This document shows, piece after piece, positions 36,608 through 45,786 of a stretch of 64,000 nt of DNA. Below the pieces are notes generated by a model. The model was given only the letters and a program-made list of their open reading frames with translations, searched no databases and was not told where the DNA came from. Numbering within the stretch: position 1 is the first letter of the stretch; each line of letters begins with the position of its first letter. The position numbers and the translations under genes are program-made. Origin of the DNA: Noviherbaspirillum aerium (GTDB lineage: Bacteria > Pseudomonadota > Gammaproteobacteria > Burkholderiales > Burkholderiaceae_D); assembly GCF_008929045.1 (NCBI RefSeq), contig NZ_VFAH01000023.1, positions 21,966 through 85,965 on the forward strand. The letters are read 5' to 3'.

Positions 36608-37951
36608 ATGCCTATCCTGTTTTCCAGCCTGAATCATGCAATGCGGGTTCCGCTTGCCGCCGAAATCCACTCGAGACCCTTCCTGCGCCTCGATGCGCCC
36701 GAAAGCCTGACGCATCTGGCAGTCTACCCCCGCGACCCTGTCGATCCGGAACTGTCCATCGGCGGCTCGCAGCATGCGACGCTTGCGGCCTTGTGCAGGC
36801 ATTTCGGCGTCAGCGCGCCGGCGCCGGAAGCCAAATACTTCTATCATGATTTCGGCCGCTTCCGTCTCAAATGGGAGTGCCATACCGAGTTCGCCACCTT
36901 TACCTTCGCCGAGCGGCATGCCGAAGCGCGTCCGCTGGCGCAGGCTTTCGAGCATGTTCCGGTCAAGCATATTCCCCAGGAATGGCTGGCCAGCCTGCAG
37001 GGCACCATCATGGTGGCCGCGCATGTGGTGCTCGACAATACCCGGGGACCCTCCGATACCTTTGCGTCCGGACTGCACCACGTCTTCGAAGGCAGCATGC
37101 TGGTCGGCAGCCGGGTCTTGCAGGGCGGGGAAGTGTGGACCGATTTCCTGATCCAGTCCGATGGTTTCAGCCGCTTCGTGGTGCGCGACGTCGGCCTGCA
37201 TGAGCAACAGGCGGGACGATTGGTGCAACGGCTGCTCGAAATTGAAACATATCGCATGATGGCATTGCTGGGCTTGCCCCATGCCCAGCAGGCGACTCCC
37301 ATGCTCAATGCGATCGAAGGCGAACTGGCGACGCTGGCCTCGGCAATGGTCGAGACCGACCGCTCGAACGGGAATCAGCTCTCGACTGCCGATGACGAGC
37401 AAGGCTTGCTGACAACCATCACCGGGCTTGCCGCCCGGATCGAGCAGCTCTCGCTGCACAACAGCTACCGGTTCTCCGCTTCACAGGCCTATTTCAGCCT
37501 GGTTCATGCGCGTATCGAGGAATTGCGCGAAAGCCGCATAGAGGGCAGCCCGACGATAGGCGAATTCATGGACAGACGCCTGACTCCCGCCATGCACACC
37601 TGCCAGGCCATTGCGCGCCGCCAGGAAGCCCTTGCCGAGAGGATCGCGCATACCAATGATTTGCTCCGCACCCGTGTCGGCATTGTGCAGGAGCGGCAGA
37701 ACCGGCAGATACTGCAGTCGATGAATGCCCGCGCCGCGCAGCAGCTTCGACTGCAGCAAGCGGTGGAGGGGCTGTCGGTCGCAGCCATTTCCTATTACGT
37801 GGTTGGCCTGTTCAGTTATGCAGGCAAGGCGGTGAAGGTGGCGGGCATGCCGATCAATCCTGAACTGGCTACCGGCATACTGGTGCCGCTGGTCGCCGCA
37901 GGCGTCTGGCTGGGGCTGCGCCGCATGCACAAGACCCTTCATACTGGCTGA
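36608..37951 (+). CDS. DUF3422 family membrane-anchored protein
   Basis: The 447-aa protein belongs to the DUF3422 family found in proteobacteria; no function is established. It starts LNHAMRVPLAAEIHSRPFLRL and contains DFGRFRLKWECHTEFATFTF. A central helical region (about residues 270-390) is rich in Glu, Gln and Arg. Two hydrophobic segments lie at the C-terminus (YYVVGLFSYAGKAVKV and TGILVPLVAAGVWLGLR). The tail arrangement suggests an inner-membrane anchor with the bulk in the cytoplasm. It converges on spoT across 86 bp that include a 7-bp tandem repeat. Confidence 0.85.
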   Translation: MPILFSSLNHAMRVPLAAEIHSRPFLRLDAPESLTHLAVYPRDPVDPELSIGGSQHATLAALCRHFGVSAPAPEAKYFYHDFGRFRLKWECHTEFATFTFAERHAEARPLAQAFEHVPVKHIPQEWLASLQGTIMVAAHVVLDNTRGPSDTFASGLHHVFEGSMLVGSRVLQGGEVWTDFLIQSDGFSRFVVRDVGLHEQQAGRLVQRLLEIETYRMMALLGLPHAQQATPMLNAIEGELATLASAMVETDRSNGNQLSTADDEQGLLTTITGLAARIEQLSLHNSYRFSASQAYFSLVHARIEELRESRIEGSPTIGEFMDRRLTPAMHTCQAIARRQEALAERIAHTNDLLRTRVGIVQERQNRQILQSMNARAAQQLRLQQAVEGLSVAAISYYVVGLFSYAGKAVKVAGMPINPELATGILVPLVAAGVWLGLRRMHKTLHTG

Positions 37952-37982
37952 GCCGCATCCGGCACGACCTGACCTTAACACC

Positions 37983-38010
37983 GGCAAACGGCAAACGGCA
38001 AACGGCAAGC
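37983..38010 (+). repeat. Four-copy 7-bp tandem repeat
   Basis: GGCAAAC occurs three times in a row, followed by GGCAAGC. Immediately after it lies a palindrome with ATCGCC/GGCGAT arms (38015-38032) that may serve as a terminator for the convergent genes. Confidence 0.8.
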
Positions 38011-38037
38011 GTCGATCGCCGGTGCCGGCGATGCGGC

Positions 38038-40311
38038 TCAGCTGCGTTCGCGGACGATGCGCGCGACGCCGGGAATGCGGCGTACATTACGCATCAGGCG
38101 TGCCAGATGGATACGGTCTTCGACCTGGATGGTGAAACGCAGCTGCTTCATCAGATGGTCGCGGTCGTCGTCCATGCCGACATAGGTGATATTCGCATCC
38201 GATTCGCCGATCTCGGCGGCAACCCTGGCGAGCACGCCTTTCTCATTGTCGACCAGTACCTTGATGCGGCAATCGAAACGGCGGCTGAGTTCGTTGCCCC
38301 ATACCAGTTCAATCCAGCGGTCGGGTTCCTTGGACTGATGGCGCTTGGCGACGTCGCAGTCGGTGCTGTGCACGGTAATGCCCTGATCCCGCTTGAGCTG
38401 GCCGCTGATGCCGTCGCCGGGGATAGGCAGGCAGCATTGCGCCAGTTGAACCGCCGTACCTTCGTTGCCGTAAATCGTGACGGGATCGAGCTTTCCGGCC
38501 CTGCTGTCGCTGGCCAGCGGCGGCAGCGGCGAACCGGCGTCGGTTTCGAGCAGGCCACGCATGTGGCGCGCCACGAGTGTTGCCATCCTCTTGCCGACGC
38601 CGATGTCGGCATACAGCTCATCGAGCGATTTTGCGCTCGATTCGTTAAGAAGCTTGTCGACCAGCGCTTCGGGCAGCAGCGGATCGATATCGATCGCGCT
38701 CAGGGCCTGCGCCAGCAGGCGCTTGCCGAGCTCGGTCGATTCGGCCAGGTTGATGGTCCTGAGGTGATGCCGGATTGCCGAGCGCGCCTTGCCGGTCCGG
38801 ACGAAAGTCAGCCAGTTGGGACTCGGGCGGGAAGTCGGCGCAGTGACGATTTCGACGATATCGCCGTTGCGCAGCTCCGCCCGCAATGCCGCATGCTCGT
38901 GATTGACGCGGGCCGCGATGGCCTGGTCGCCGATGTCGGTATGGATGGTGTAGGCGAAGTCGAGAACGGTGGCGCCGCGGGGCAGGGCGATGATCTTGGA
39001 TTTCGGAGTGAAGACATAGACCGAATCAGGGAACAGGTCGACCTTCACATGCTCGAGGAATTCGGCCGAATCGCCCGTCTGCTTCTGAATATCGAGCAGC
39101 GACTGCAGCCATGCGTGCGTGCGCTGCTGCAGATCCGTCAGGCTGGCCTCGTCATCCTTGTACAGCCAGTGAGCGGCAACGCCGGCTTCGGCGACGCGAT
39201 GCATTTCCGTCGTGCGGATCTGGAATTCGACAGGCGTGCCATACGGGCCGATCAGCGTAGTGTGCAGTGATTGATAGCCATTGAGCTTGGGTATCGCGAT
39301 GTAATCCTTGAACTTGCCCGGCATCGGCTTGTACAGCGCATGCAGGGTGCCAAGCGCTACATAGCAGTTTGCGAAGCTGTCGACCACGATGCGGAAGCCG
39401 TAGACGTCGAGCACCTGGGAGAATGACAGGTGCTTGTTGCGCATCTTGCGGTAGATGCCGTACAGGGTTTTTTCGCGTCCGTAGACCTGCGCCTGGATGC
39501 CGGTCGCAGCGAGCGTGTTCTTGACCGAGTCGAGAATCTTGGTGACGACTTCCCGCCGGTTGCCGCGCGCCGCCTTGACTGCCTTGGCCAGCGTCCGGTA
39601 ACGGACCGGGTAAAGATGGGAAAACGCCAGATCCTGGAGTTCTCGGTAAATGTTGTTGAGGCCGAGGCGGTGCGCGATGGGCACATACACTTCCATCGTT
39701 TCGCGGGCGATCCGGCGCTTCTTCTCGGGCACCATGACGCCGAGGGTGCGCATGTTGTGCAAGCGGTCGGCCAGCTTGACGAGGATGACGCGTACATCGC
39801 GCGCCATGGCCAGCAGCATCTTGCGGAAGTTCTCCGCCTGGGCTTCGATCTGGCTCTGGAATTCGATCTTGTCGAGCTTGGACAGGCCGTCGACGAGTGC
39901 GGCAACCGGCGCGCCGAAGCGCTCGATCAGTTCATCCTTCCTGACCCCCTGATCTTCCATGACATCGTGCAGCAGGGCGGCCATGATGGCTTGCGCGTCC
40001 AGCTTCCAGTCGGCGCAGATTTCCGCGACGGCGATCGGATGGGAGATATAGGGCTCGCCGGACTTGCGGATCTGGCCGAGATGCATTTCATCCGAGAAGC
40101 GATAGGCTTCCTTGACTTTCTTCAGTTCGGACGCGGTCAGGTATTCCGCCACCTTGTTGATCAGGTGGCTTACCGAAGCGACCCCGGCCGTCGGCGCGGT
40201 GCCGGATTCGGGCTTGGATACGGGGTCGTTATGCCTTGCGGGCGAACGCTCTGCGTTGGCCCGGCTTTGGGGTGCGACTGATAAGCTTGAATCTGCAGGG
40301 GTCAGGTTCAT
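38038..40311 (-). CDS. spoT: Bifunctional (p)ppGpp synthetase/hydrolase SpoT
   Basis: SpoT makes and degrades the stringent-response alarmone (p)ppGpp. The 757-aa protein has the HD hydrolase domain with SGEPYISHPIAVAEI and LLHDVMED (H115-D116). The synthetase domain includes FKDYIAIPKLNGYQSLHTT, followed by a TGS domain (residues about 440-500, VFTPKSKIIALPRGATVLDFAYTIH) and a C-terminal ACT domain (about 680-757). Both catalytic halves look intact, unlike RelA, whose HD domain is degenerate. A Ser/Pro-rich leader of some 45 residues precedes the HD region, and the start is not certain. It follows rpoZ, as in most proteobacteria. Confidence 0.95.
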   Translation of the reverse strand: MNLTPADSSLSVAPQSRANAERSPARHNDPVSKPESGTAPTAGVASVSHLINKVAEYLTASELKKVKEAYRFSDEMHLGQIRKSGEPYISHPIAVAEICADWKLDAQAIMAALLHDVMEDQGVRKDELIERFGAPVAALVDGLSKLDKIEFQSQIEAQAENFRKMLLAMARDVRVILVKLADRLHNMRTLGVMVPEKKRRIARETMEVYVPIAHRLGLNNIYRELQDLAFSHLYPVRYRTLAKAVKAARGNRREVVTKILDSVKNTLAATGIQAQVYGREKTLYGIYRKMRNKHLSFSQVLDVYGFRIVVDSFANCYVALGTLHALYKPMPGKFKDYIAIPKLNGYQSLHTTLIGPYGTPVEFQIRTTEMHRVAEAGVAAHWLYKDDEASLTDLQQRTHAWLQSLLDIQKQTGDSAEFLEHVKVDLFPDSVYVFTPKSKIIALPRGATVLDFAYTIHTDIGDQAIAARVNHEHAALRAELRNGDIVEIVTAPTSRPSPNWLTFVRTGKARSAIRHHLRTINLAESTELGKRLLAQALSAIDIDPLLPEALVDKLLNESSAKSLDELYADIGVGKRMATLVARHMRGLLETDAGSPLPPLASDSRAGKLDPVTIYGNEGTAVQLAQCCLPIPGDGISGQLKRDQGITVHSTDCDVAKRHQSKEPDRWIELVWGNELSRRFDCRIKVLVDNEKGVLARVAAEIGESDANITYVGMDDDRDHLMKQLRFTIQVEDRIHLARLMRNVRRIPGVARIVRERS

Positions 40312-40426
40312 AGATGAAGGATATCAGTCACATGCAATCGTTGCATCCCCAAATATCGCTGCGTCGCGAAATTTGATTTCCGCGTCTGTCCTGCCGCAAT
40401 ACCCCGGGAGGCGGTGAGGATGAATC

Positions 40427-40630
40427 TCAGCTCGGGACTTTCTTCAGCAGTTCAATGCCAACCTTGCCGGTGGCGATTTCACGCAGGGCGACGACGGTAG
40501 GCTTGTCCTTGGCTTCCACCTTTGGAGTGTGGCCTTGCAGCAATTGCCGGGCGCGGTAGGTTGCGGCGAGGGTCAGCTGAAAGCGGTTGGGGATCTGCTT
40601 CAGGCAGTCTTCAATAGTAATACGGGCCAT
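40427..40630 (-). CDS. rpoZ: DNA-directed RNA polymerase omega subunit
   Basis: Omega helps fold and hold the beta' subunit and forms part of a ppGpp site on RNA polymerase. The 67-aa product begins [30 protein letters not shown], the omega signature, and continues with [16 protein letters not shown]. Its place between gmk and spoT is the classic arrangement, linking ppGpp production to its target. The gap to gmk is 22 bp and to spoT 115 bp. Confidence 0.97.
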   Translation of the reverse strand: MARITIEDCLKQIPNRFQLTLAATYRARQLLQGHTPKVEAKDKPTVVALREIATGKVGIELLKKVPS

Positions 40631-40652
40631 GCTTGCTCCTAAAAACGCAATA

Positions 40653-41297
40653 TCAGATTGGATTGGCGTGAATGCCCAGCTGGGCGAACAGGGAAGTGTT
40701 GCGTGCGGCTTGTTGCGAGAACCGGCAACGTGCGGCTTTGACGATGGAGGTCAACTCCGTCAAAGCTGTTGCAAACTCTTGATTAATAATAACATATTCA
40801 AACTCGGGGGCATGCGCGATTTCGCCGCCCGCAGCCAGGATGCGCCGCGTGATGACATGGGAATCGTCCTGGCCGCGTTTCTTGAGTCTTTCCTCCAGCG
40901 CCGCGATCGACGGCGGCAGCACGAAAATGCCAACGGCGTGAGGAAACTGCTTCTTGACCTGCTGCGCACCCTGCCAGTCGATTTCGAGAAGGACATCGGT
41001 GCCGGCCTTGATCTGGTCTTCAATGAGCAGCCGCGATGTTCCGTAGTAATTACCGTGGACTTCGGCTGATTCGAGAAATTCCCCGAGCTCGCGTCTTTTC
41101 AGAAAATCTTCCACCGAAGTGAAATAGTATTCGCGGCCGTGCTGCTCCGCAGGGCGGGGCTGGCGGGTGGTGAAGGAGATGGACAGCTTGATGGCGGGTT
41201 CCTGGTCCAGCAGCGCGTTGACCAATGTGGATTTGCCGGCGCCGGACGGGGCAACCACCATGAAGATGCTGCCGGAAGAGATGGAGTGTTCACTCAT
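40653..41297 (-). CDS. gmk: Guanylate kinase
   Basis: Gmk phosphorylates GMP to GDP. The 214-aa protein has the P-loop APSGAGKST at residues 16-24, the GMP-binding [19 protein letters not shown], and the lid and core segments [18 protein letters not shown] and [21 protein letters not shown]. It is the second gene of the yicC-gmk-rpoZ-spoT series on the minus strand and supplies the guanine nucleotide pool upstream of ppGpp synthesis. Confidence 0.97.
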   Translation of the reverse strand: MSEHSISSGSIFMVVAPSGAGKSTLVNALLDQEPAIKLSISFTTRQPRPAEQHGREYYFTSVEDFLKRRELGEFLESAEVHGNYYGTSRLLIEDQIKAGTDVLLEIDWQGAQQVKKQFPHAVGIFVLPPSIAALEERLKKRGQDDSHVITRRILAAGGEIAHAPEFEYVIINQEFATALTELTSIVKAARCRFSQQAARNTSLFAQLGIHANPI

Positions 41298-41422
41298 TGT
41301 TTGCTCGGTGAAATGTTGCTGGGGCTTGCCAGGAGGCTTGCTGAAATAACAGAGGCGGGCGGATGCTGCCGCGCAGGCATCGCTGCCCGATGGACAATCA
41401 ACAATCGCGGCTGGCTTGGCTT

Positions 41423-42337
41423 TTATTCAAGATTCTGGACTTGTTCGCGCATTTGCTCAATAAGAAGCTTCATTGCCATCGAGGCATCCGACAATTCCTT
41501 GAGCGCGGCCTTCGAACCTACCGTGTTCGCTTCACGGTTCAGTTCCTGCATCATGAAATCGAGACGCTTGCCGACCTGGCCGCCTTTCTGGAGGATATGC
41601 CGTGTTTCCGACAGGTGCGTGGAGAGCCGGGATAGTTCTTCGGCCACATCGATACGGATTCCATAGACCGTGACTTCCTGGCGGATGCGTTCAAGAGCCT
41701 CTTCCCGCGATACTGAAGCAGAAGCACCGGCATTGTCCTGAGACGCTATGCCGAGCGCTTCCTTCATGCGCTCCGTTGCCTTGTTCTGGAACTGGGCGAT
41801 CGCCTGCGGAATCAGCGGCGTGATCCTTGCCACGATGGTTTCCATGTCATCGACGCGGGAAATCAGCATGGCCTGCAGCGCCGCGCCTTCGCGCCGCCTG
41901 CTGTCGAGGAATCCCTCGATGGCTTCGCCCACGGCGGCCTGGACATCGGATTGCAGCATTTCCTGGGACATACCGGGTTCTTCAATCATGCCTGGCCAGC
42001 GCAGCAGTTCATTGACCGACAAGCGCTGCGCATCGGGGAAGTGGGACAGCACTTCCTGTTGCATTTCCGCCAAGGTTGCAAGCATGGCGCTGCTGACCTG
42101 TTGGGTATTGTCGCTGCCATTCTTGCGCCCGAAGCTGACCCTGCATTCCACCTTGCCGCGGGTGACGCGCGCCATGATGGCCTCGCGCAGCGCCGGTTCG
42201 ACTGCGCGCAGGTCGTCATTGATCCGGAATTGCAGGTCAAGGAAACGTGAATTCACGCTCTTGAGTTCGACGGTCAGCGTTCCTGCGCTGGTTTCACGTG
42301 TGGCGACCGCGTAGCCGGTCATGCTCGAAATAGTCAA
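41423..42337 (-). CDS. yicC: YicC family endoribonuclease-like protein
   Basis: YicC proteins are conserved bacterial factors; E. coli YicC has been reported to promote decay of the small RNA RyhB and to have RNase activity. The 304-aa protein begins [13 protein letters not shown], has [18 protein letters not shown] and the C-terminal core QLKLxE-like stretch [21 protein letters not shown]. The start appears to be TTG at 42337 with AAGGGC upstream, since SMTGYA normally lies a few residues from the N-terminus. An ATG at 42322 would cut into that motif. It is divergent from the kinase gene with 71 bp between. Confidence 0.9.
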   Translation of the reverse strand: MTISSMTGYAVATRETSAGTLTVELKSVNSRFLDLQFRINDDLRAVEPALREAIMARVTRGKVECRVSFGRKNGSDNTQQVSSAMLATLAEMQQEVLSHFPDAQRLSVNELLRWPGMIEEPGMSQEMLQSDVQAAVGEAIEGFLDSRRREGAALQAMLISRVDDMETIVARITPLIPQAIAQFQNKATERMKEALGIASQDNAGASASVSREEALERIRQEVTVYGIRIDVAEELSRLSTHLSETRHILQKGGQVGKRLDFMMQELNREANTVGSKAALKELSDASMAMKLLIEQMREQVQNLE

Positions 42338-42408
42338 GGTTCGGGCCCTTATGCTTTACAAAAGACTGATTAATCAAGACAATCCGGAGAACACTGCACT
42401 GGGACAAC

Positions 42409-43416
42409 ATGGCTTCGCAAAACAACGCTCCGTTGCCGGATGGACTTGAAATTGCTGGATACCGCATTGTAAAGAAGATTGCGTCCGGCGGGTTCAGTAT
42501 CGTCTATCTGGCATATGACGAGGATGGCAACGCGGTTGCGATCAAAGAGTATCTGCCCAGTTCGCTGGCGCTGCGCCAGCCGGGCGAACTGGTGCCGGCC
42601 ATCTCGGCGGAGAATCTGCCGGTATTCCGCATCGGTCTCAAGTGCTTCTTCGAGGAGGGCCGGGCGCTGGCGCGCATCTCCCATCCCAACGTGGTCAGCG
42701 TGGTCAACTTCTTTCGCGCCAATGACACTGTCTACATGGTGATGGCCTACGAGTCCGGCCGCTCGCTGCAGGACCACATCCTGCGGCGCCGCGACAAGGG
42801 CGAGCGTCCCCTGGTGTCGGAACGGTTTATCCGCAAAATGTTCAACCAGGTGATGAACGGCCTGCGCGAGGTGCATGCCAACAAGCTGCTGCATCTCGAC
42901 CTCAAGCCGGCCAACATCTATCTGCGCATGGACGGCACCCCCATCCTTCTGGATTTCGGCGCCGCGCGGCAGACGCTCAAGAGCGATATTCCCAAGCTCT
43001 ATCCGATGTATACCCCGGGCTTTGCGCCGCCCGAGCTCTATGTCAGGACCGGCAACCTCGGCCCCTGGACGGACATCTACAGCATTGGCGCATCAATGTT
43101 CGCCTGCATGGTCGGCGCGCCGCCGCAACCGGCGGATCAGCGCAAGCTCAATGACAAGATGGAAGATCATTTCCGCAAGCTGGAAAGCATCTATTCGCGC
43201 GAGCTGATCCAGGTAATCCGCTGGAGCCTTCGCATTGATCCCCTGGAGCGTCCGCAAAGCGTATTTGCGCTGCAGAAGGCGCTGCGCGAACCGATCCCTG
43301 AAAAGAAGGAAGCAGCCCTGCTCGAAAAATGGTCAGGCAAGCTGCGCAGCATGTTCAGCGGCCGCAACAGGAATACAATGAGCGGCAACACGACGATTCA
43401 GGATACAACGCGATAG
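42409..43416 (+). CDS. Serine/threonine protein kinase (Hanks type)
   Basis: The 335-aa protein is a complete Hanks-type kinase domain with a short tail. Seen are the glycine loop IASGGFSIVYLAY (24-36), the ATP lysine K46 (VAIKEYLP), the catalytic loop HLDLKPANIYL with D164, K166 and N169, and the DFG at 182-184 followed by TPGFAPPELY. The HLD in place of HRD is frequent in bacterial members. No transmembrane or PASTA region is present, so it is cytosolic. The PP2C phosphatase gene begins 9 bp later, forming a kinase-phosphatase pair that precedes rph-rdgB-hemW. Its substrates are unknown. Confidence 0.93.
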   Translation: MASQNNAPLPDGLEIAGYRIVKKIASGGFSIVYLAYDEDGNAVAIKEYLPSSLALRQPGELVPAISAENLPVFRIGLKCFFEEGRALARISHPNVVSVVNFFRANDTVYMVMAYESGRSLQDHILRRRDKGERPLVSERFIRKMFNQVMNGLREVHANKLLHLDLKPANIYLRMDGTPILLDFGAARQTLKSDIPKLYPMYTPGFAPPELYVRTGNLGPWTDIYSIGASMFACMVGAPPQPADQRKLNDKMEDHFRKLESIYSRELIQVIRWSLRIDPLERPQSVFALQKALREPIPEKKEAALLEKWSGKLRSMFSGRNRNTMSGNTTIQDTTR

Positions 43417-43425
43417 GCGGCATGC

Positions 43426-44358
43426 ATGCGATTCTCCGTATATCAGGAAAGCCATATCGGCGGGCGCCGCAATAACCAGGACCGGATGGGCTACAGCTTC
43501 ACCCGGGACGCGCTCCTGCTGCTGCTTGCCGACGGCATGGGCGGTCATATCCAGGGGGAAATGGCGGCCACGATCGCCTTGCAGACGGTCGGTTCGCTTT
43601 TCCAGCAGCAGGCCAAGCCCTATGTGCGAAAACCGGAAAAATTCCTTGAGGACAGTTTTCTGGCGGCGCACCGCGAAATCCACCGTTACCGTGCCATCAA
43701 CAATCTTCCTGAAACGCCGCGAACGACCATCGTCGGCTGTCTGGTCCAGCACAACTGCGCCTACTGGGCGCACTGCGGCGATTCCCGCCTGTACTGGATG
43801 CGGCAAGGGCAGATCCTGGCGCGCACGCGCGATCATTCCCGCATTGAAACGCTGATCGCTCAAGGCAAGGTCCATCCCTCCGAGCGCGATACGCATCCGG
43901 AACGCAACAAGCTCTTCAACTGCCTCGGCGCGCCCAACATGCCGATTGTGGAGCTTTCGCGCCGTGCCAGCCTGCAGTCCGGCGATGTGCTGCTGCTCTG
44001 TTCGGACGGTTTGTGGTCGGTGCTGCCCGATCATGTGCTGGCGCAGTCGCTGCAGCACAATACCATCGTGCGCGCCGTTCCCGAACTGCTGGGAAGCGCC
44101 GTCGGCATCGCCGGCAAAACCAGCGATAATGTCACCGCGCTGGCCATGATGTGGGAAGGCACCAGCGTGCTGCGGGAGTCCCCGGATACCATTGCCACGC
44201 ATACGCTTCCTGTGGACAGCATCACGACCACCATCCAGGCGCCGCGCCATGCGGACCTGGACCCGGCCGACATGTTCACCGACTCCGATATCGAAAAGGC
44301 CATAGAAGAGATCCGTGGCGCCATCGAAAAGTCTTCCCGCCTAACCTCAAAGAATTAG
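43426..44358 (+). CDS. PP2C-family serine/threonine phosphatase
   Basis: The 310-aa protein has the metal-binding motifs of PP2C phosphatases: [12 protein letters not shown] (D19), [10 protein letters not shown] (D36), [29 protein letters not shown] and [14 protein letters not shown]-terminal stretch of about 60 residues ([18 protein letters not shown]...) is less conserved and ends in a Glu/Ile-rich helix. It should reverse phosphorylation by the kinase encoded just upstream. The next gene, rph, starts 11 bp after its stop. Confidence 0.93.
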   Translation: MRFSVYQESHIGGRRNNQDRMGYSFTRDALLLLLADGMGGHIQGEMAATIALQTVGSLFQQQAKPYVRKPEKFLEDSFLAAHREIHRYRAINNLPETPRTTIVGCLVQHNCAYWAHCGDSRLYWMRQGQILARTRDHSRIETLIAQGKVHPSERDTHPERNKLFNCLGAPNMPIVELSRRASLQSGDVLLLCSDGLWSVLPDHVLAQSLQHNTIVRAVPELLGSAVGIAGKTSDNVTALAMMWEGTSVLRESPDTIATHTLPVDSITTTIQAPRHADLDPADMFTDSDIEKAIEEIRGAIEKSSRLTSKN

Positions 44359-44369
44359 GATGCAACCTC

Positions 44370-45101
44370 ATGTCGTTTGAACAACGCCCCGACGGGCGCC
44401 TGCCCGAGGCTTTGCGCGCGGTTCGCCTGACCCGTGAATACACCAAGCATGCCGAGGGATCGGTCTTGGTCGAATTCGGCGATACCAAGGTGATCTGTAC
44501 TGCCAGCATCGAGGAAAAAGTGCCCGGTTTCCTGAAAGGAAAGGGCAAGGGCTGGATGACGGCGGAATACGGCATGCTGCCGCGCTCCACCCATTCCCGC
44601 ATGGATCGGGAGGCTGCCAAGGGCAAGCAGTCCGGCCGCACGCAGGAAATCCAGCGGCTGATCGGGCGCTCCCTGCGCGCCGCATTCGACCTCGAGGCTT
44701 TCGGCGAACGTACCCTGCATCTTGATTGCGACGTAATTCAGGCCGACGGCGGAACCCGCACCGCATCCATCACCGGCGCGATGGTGGCTGCCCATGACGC
44801 ATTTGCCAAGCTGGTCAAGGCCGGTGTCGTCCCCGCGATTCCGGTCAGGCATTTCGTGGCCGCCGTGTCGGTTGGCGTCTATCGCGGAACACCGGTGCTC
44901 GACCTCGACTATCTTGAAGATTCGGGCTGCGATACCGACATGAATGTGGTGATGACCGAACAGGGGCATTTCGTGGAAGTGCAGGGCACTGCCGAGGGCG
45001 ATGCTTTCGACCGCGCCACCCTGAACCGTCTGCTCGACCTGGCGCAGCAGGGAATCACCGATCTGATCCGGCTGCAGAAGAGCAGCCTCGGGCTGGCCTG
45101 A
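44370..45101 (+). CDS. rph: Ribonuclease PH
   Basis: RNase PH is a phosphorolytic 3'-5' exonuclease that trims tRNA 3' ends. The 243-aa product has [74 protein letters not shown] and [21 protein letters not shown], all family motifs. The length matches E. coli (238). The chosen ATG at 44370 gives [10 protein letters not shown]; a much longer in-frame extension upstream overlaps the phosphatase gene and is rejected. rph-rdgB-hemW is a common order. Confidence 0.97.
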   Translation: MSFEQRPDGRLPEALRAVRLTREYTKHAEGSVLVEFGDTKVICTASIEEKVPGFLKGKGKGWMTAEYGMLPRSTHSRMDREAAKGKQSGRTQEIQRLIGRSLRAAFDLEAFGERTLHLDCDVIQADGGTRTASITGAMVAAHDAFAKLVKAGVVPAIPVRHFVAAVSVGVYRGTPVLDLDYLEDSGCDTDMNVVMTEQGHFVEVQGTAEGDAFDRATLNRLLDLAQQGITDLIRLQKSSLGLA

Positions 45102-45201
45102 CCCCAACGCACCATAACCATTTTGCAATTTTACAAGCCGCGCCGCGGTTGCAATAAGCCTCACCGGTTCGAATTGCAATCCAGGTGCGGCGAGGTTTTT
45201 C

Positions 45202-45786
45202 ATGACGACCAAACTAGTACTCGCATCCAATAACGCCGGCAAGCTCAGGGAATTCGGCCAGTTGCTCGCTACCGTCGGCTTCGATGTCCATGCCCAGCGC
45301 GAATTCAATGTGCCGGAGGCCGAGGAGCCGCATCCGACCTTCGTCGAAAATGCGCTGGCCAAGGCACGCCATGCATCACGCCTGACAGGCTTGCCTGCGC
45401 TGGCGGACGATTCCGGCGTCTGCGTCAATGCACTCGGCGGCGCCCCCGGCGTTCATTCCGCGCGCTATGCCGGAGAGCCGAAATCCGATGAACGCAACAA
45501 CCGCAAGCTGATCGAGGATCTGGCGGCGCACGCCGACAAGTCGGCATACTATTACTGCGTGCTGGTCTTCGTGCGCCATGCCGACGATCCGCAGCCGCTC
45601 ATTGCCGAGGGCCGCTGGAACGGAGAAATCATCGCGGAGCCGCGCGGTGACGGCGGTTTCGGCTACGACCCCTATTTTCTGCTGCCCGCGCTGGACAAGA
45701 CCGTGGCCGAACTTGGCGCGGATGAGAAGAACCGGTTGTCGCATCGCGGCCAGGCACTGCGCGCACTCGTCGAGAAACTGCAATGA
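45202..45786 (+). CDS. rdgB: XTP/dITP diphosphatase RdgB
   Basis: RdgB hydrolyses non-canonical purine nucleotides (XTP, dITP) and keeps them out of DNA. The 194-aa protein has the substrate-binding start KLVLASNNAGKLREF, ENALAKARHASRLTGLPALADDSGVCV with catalytic acidic residues, GVHSARYAG, GGFGYDPYFLLP and KNRLSHRGQALRALVEKL. The gene lies 100 bp after rph and overlaps hemW by 4 bp (ATGA). Confidence 0.97.
   Translation: MTTKLVLASNNAGKLREFGQLLATVGFDVHAQREFNVPEAEEPHPTFVENALAKARHASRLTGLPALADDSGVCVNALGGAPGVHSARYAGEPKSDERNNRKLIEDLAAHADKSAYYYCVLVFVRHADDPQPLIAEGRWNGEIIAEPRGDGGFGYDPYFLLPALDKTVAELGADEKNRLSHRGQALRALVEKLQ

Noticed and set aside
37983..38010. The short tandem repeat as a CRISPR-like array
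   Set aside because: The units are 7 bp with no spacers and no cas genes are present; no CRISPR array was seen anywhere in the window.
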